44,185 nt of DNA from Sideroxyarcus sp. (lineage in GTDB: Bacteria; Pseudomonadota; Gammaproteobacteria; Burkholderiales; Gallionellaceae): positions 1 to 44,185 of the forward strand of contig JAUSBC010000088.1 of assembly GCA_030652215.1 (NCBI GenBank), read 5' to 3'. Position numbers and translations under genes: made by a program. Position 1 is the stretch's first letter. Each line of letters opens with the position of its first letter. The notes under the pieces were generated by a model that was not told the origin of the DNA, made no database searches, and worked only from the letters and a program-made list of their open reading frames with translations. Shown here piece by piece: positions 42,088 through 44,185 of the stretch.

Positions 42088-43854
42088 ATGATCTCCAAAT
42101 TATTGAAGTCCGTATTCGGCAGCCGCAACGACCGCCTGCTCAAACAGTATCGCCAGACTGTCGTGCGTATCAATGCGCTGGAAACGCAGATATCCGCGCT
42201 TTCCGATGATGATTTGCGCGGTAAGACAGCTGAATTCAAACAGCGCGTGCAACAAGGCGAGTCGCTGGATGCGATCCTGCCGGAAGCGTTTGCCGTGGTG
42301 CGCGAAGGAAGCAAGCGCGCACTGCAAATGCGCCATTTCGATGTGCAGTTGATCGGCGGCATGGTGCTGCACTACGGCAAGATCGCCGAAATGCGCACCG
42401 GCGAAGGTAAAACACTGATGGCGACTTTGCCTGCCTACCTGAATGCGCTGTCCGGCAAGGGGGTGCATGTGGTGACGGTGAACGATTATCTGGCGGCACG
42501 CGATGCCGAATGGATGGGCAAACTGTACCGCTTTCTCGGTCTGTCGGTCGGGGTGATCCTGACCAGCATGGAGCATGCGGACAAGCAGGTGGCCTACGGC
42601 GCCGACATCACCTACGGCACCAACAACGAGTTTGGCTTCGATTACCTGCGCGACAACATGGCGGCGAGCGCGGGCGAGCGTTTCCAGCGCGGGCTGAATT
42701 TCGCGATTGTCGACGAAGTGGACTCCATCCTGATTGACGAGGCGCGCACGCCGCTCATCATCTCCGGCCAGGCCGAAGACAATCTCGATGTGTACTTGCA
42801 GATGAACAAGCTGGCGCCCAGCCTTCGCCGTCAGGCGGAGGAGAATGCACCGGGCGACTACTATGTCGACGAAAAAAGCCACCAGGTATTGCTGAGCGAG
42901 AGCGGGCACGAACACGCGGAAGCACTGCTCGCGCAGGCAGGCATGTTGCCCGCTGGCGGTAGCCTGTACGACCCAGCCAACATCACGCTGATTCATCATC
43001 TGTACGCGGCCTTGCGCGCCCATAATCTGTTCCTGCGCGACCAGCACTATGTGGTGCAGAACGGCGACGTGATCATTGTGGATGAATTCACCGGTCGCAT
43101 GATGGCCGGCCGGCGCTGGTCGGACGGTTTGCATCAGGCGGTGGAAGCCAAGGAAGGCGTGGCGATCCAGAAGGAAAACCAGACGCTGGCCTCAATCACC
43201 TTCCAGAACTACTTCCGCATGTACCACAAGCTGTCCGGCATGACCGGCACGGCGGATACCGAAGCCTACGAATTCCAGTCCATCTACAGTCTGGAAACGG
43301 TCATTATCCCGCCGCATCGCCCGACCATACGCAACGACATGATGGACAAAGTCTTCCTCAGCACGGGCGAAAAATATACGGCGGTTATTGCCGACATCCG
43401 CGATTGCTACGAGCGCGGGCAGCCGGTGCTGGTGGGCACGACCTCGATCGAAACTTCGGAATTGCTGTCCGGATTGCTGGACAAGGAAAAGCTGCCGCAC
43501 CAGGTGCTGAACGCCAAGCAGCATGCGCGCGAGGCCGAGATTGTGGCGCAGGCAGGCAGTCCTAAAATGATCACCATCGCCACCAACATGGCGGGCCGCG
43601 GTACGGATATCGTGCTGGGGGGCAACGTGGAGAAGCCCATCGAGTTGGTGCGCATGGACGACAGCCTCGATGCGGCAGCCAAAGAGCAGCGCATCGCGCA
43701 GTTGCGTACCGAGTGGCAACCTGTCCATGAGCAAGTAGTTGCCAGCGGCGGCCTGCATATCATCGGTACCGAGCGCCACGAGTCGCGCCGTGTGGACAAC
43801 CAGTTGCGCGGCCGTTCCGGCCGCCAGGGCGACCCCCGTTCCAGCCGCTTTTAA
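42088..43854 (+). CDS. secA: Preprotein translocase ATPase SecA, N-terminal 588 residues up to an in-frame stop
   Basis: SecA drives protein export through SecYEG. ATG 42088 gives the standard start ([16 protein letters not shown]). The first nucleotide-binding fold has [34 protein letters not shown], and [20 protein letters not shown]. The preprotein cross-linking domain and NBD2 ([56 protein letters not shown]) follow. In the highly conserved segment after RQGDP the frame reads RSSRF and then TAA at 43852-43854, where SecA normally reads GSSRFYLSLED. The normal length is about 900 aa. The coding frame continues after the stop, so this is either an error or a real nonsense mutation. Confidence 0.93.
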   Translation: MISKLLKSVFGSRNDRLLKQYRQTVVRINALETQISALSDDDLRGKTAEFKQRVQQGESLDAILPEAFAVVREGSKRALQMRHFDVQLIGGMVLHYGKIAEMRTGEGKTLMATLPAYLNALSGKGVHVVTVNDYLAARDAEWMGKLYRFLGLSVGVILTSMEHADKQVAYGADITYGTNNEFGFDYLRDNMAASAGERFQRGLNFAIVDEVDSILIDEARTPLIISGQAEDNLDVYLQMNKLAPSLRRQAEENAPGDYYVDEKSHQVLLSESGHEHAEALLAQAGMLPAGGSLYDPANITLIHHLYAALRAHNLFLRDQHYVVQNGDVIIVDEFTGRMMAGRRWSDGLHQAVEAKEGVAIQKENQTLASITFQNYFRMYHKLSGMTGTADTEAYEFQSIYSLETVIIPPHRPTIRNDMMDKVFLSTGEKYTAVIADIRDCYERGQPVLVGTTSIETSELLSGLLDKEKLPHQVLNAKQHAREAEIVAQAGSPKMITIATNMAGRGTDIVLGGNVEKPIELVRMDDSLDAAAKEQRIAQLRTEWQPVHEQVVASGGLHIIGTERHESRRVDNQLRGRSGRQGDPRSSRF

Positions 43855-44185
43855 CAGTCGCTGGAAGATACGCTGTTGCGCATCTTCGCTTCCGACCGTG
43901 TGGCAGCGATCATGAACAAGTTCAAGCTGCCCGAAGGCGAAGCCATCGAGCATAGCTGGGTGACGCGCGCGATCGAGAACGCACAGCGCAAGGTGGAAGC
44001 GCGCAACTTCGACATGCGCAAACAGATTCTGGAATACGACGACGTCGCCAACGACCAGCGCAAAGTAATTTACCAGCAGCGCGCGGAGTTGCTGGAAAGC
44101 ACCGATATTTCGGAAACCATCAGCGCGATGCGCGAGGGCGTGCTGTCCGATACGGTTGCCGAATATATTCCGCCGGGCAGCATGG
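43855..44185 (+). pseudogene. secA: SecA continuation after the in-frame stop (3' end outside window)
   Basis: The same frame continues without a stop to the window end: [20 protein letters not shown], then [44 protein letters not shown] and [21 protein letters not shown]. This is normal SecA sequence (NBD2 end, helical scaffold and wing domains) with its conserved [14 protein letters not shown] segment. It has no start signals of its own. Confidence 0.9.

Noticed and set aside
43852..43854. Recoding (selenocysteine, pyrrolysine or frameshift) at the secA stop
   Set aside because: TAA is not a known recoding codon for either amino acid, and neighbouring substitutions point to mutation or error instead.
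1..44185. CRISPR array, prophage or insertion sequence
   Set aside because: No regular direct repeats with spacers, no transposase and no phage structural genes were seen; XerD is the housekeeping recombinase.

Overview
The window looks like a chromosomal stretch of a GC-rich betaproteobacterium. The order rplS-ogt-xerD, a type A RNase P RNA, one complete mra/dcw cell-wall and division cluster, a PEP-CTERM protein and several multihaem cytochromes together suggest a Nitrosomonadales or Gallionellaceae-like environmental organism. That placement is inferred from gene order and protein flavour, not from a database search.

Layout: (1) 1-1864 holds the end of rplS, ogt (O6-methylguanine repair) and xerD. 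(2) 1865-7668 is an AT-richer accessory block. It carries a DUF5677-like protein, an orphan VgrG with a transthyretin-like tail, an overlapping M15-like zinc peptidase (candidate T6SS peptidoglycan effector), two or three exported candidate immunity proteins, and a decayed second vgrG fragment at its right edge. No core T6SS genes are present. (3) 7671-15840 is a redox locus. A PepSY protein, an OmpR-type regulator and a PhoQ/QseC-type kinase are transcribed leftward. An SHP-like monohaem protein (DUF1924), a dihaem cytochrome, a second PepSY protein, a ferric-reductase-like flavocytochrome, a small exported protein, a membrane-anchored FAD/NAD/2Fe-2S reductase, a histidine-rich membrane protein and an octahaem cytochrome run rightward. 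A symmetric operator sits between the two arms. (4) 15922-21383 holds tRNA-Ala(CGC), rpiA, phoU, ppx, two envelope proteins, rnpB with a partial 5' duplicate, and a PEP-CTERM protein. (5) 21864-39360 is the complete cluster mraZ-rsmH-ftsL-ftsI-murE-murF-mraY-murD-ftsW-murG-murC-murB-ddlB-ftsQ-ftsA-ftsZ, driven by a promoter with a textbook MraZ operator. (6) 39497-44185 holds lpxC, a small membrane protein, a DUF721/DciA-like gene on the other strand, an M23 peptidase and secA.

Most genes in the dcw cluster overlap by 4-20 nt (ATGA, TTGA or GTGA junctions), consistent with translational coupling. The exceptions are informative. A perfect hairpin repeat lies between mraY and murD. A 39-codon mini-ORF between ftsW and murG repeats the C-terminus of FtsW with different codons. 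A palindromic repeat lies between ftsZ and lpxC.

Three apparent lesions in normally essential genes need checking against raw reads: an in-frame TAA at the left edge of rplS, an in-frame loss of about 26 residues in ftsA, and an in-frame TAA in secA with the reading frame intact beyond it. The most system-like novelty is the enlarged SHP-DHC electron-transfer locus with its mirror-image regulator boxes. The T6SS effector/immunity island comes next.
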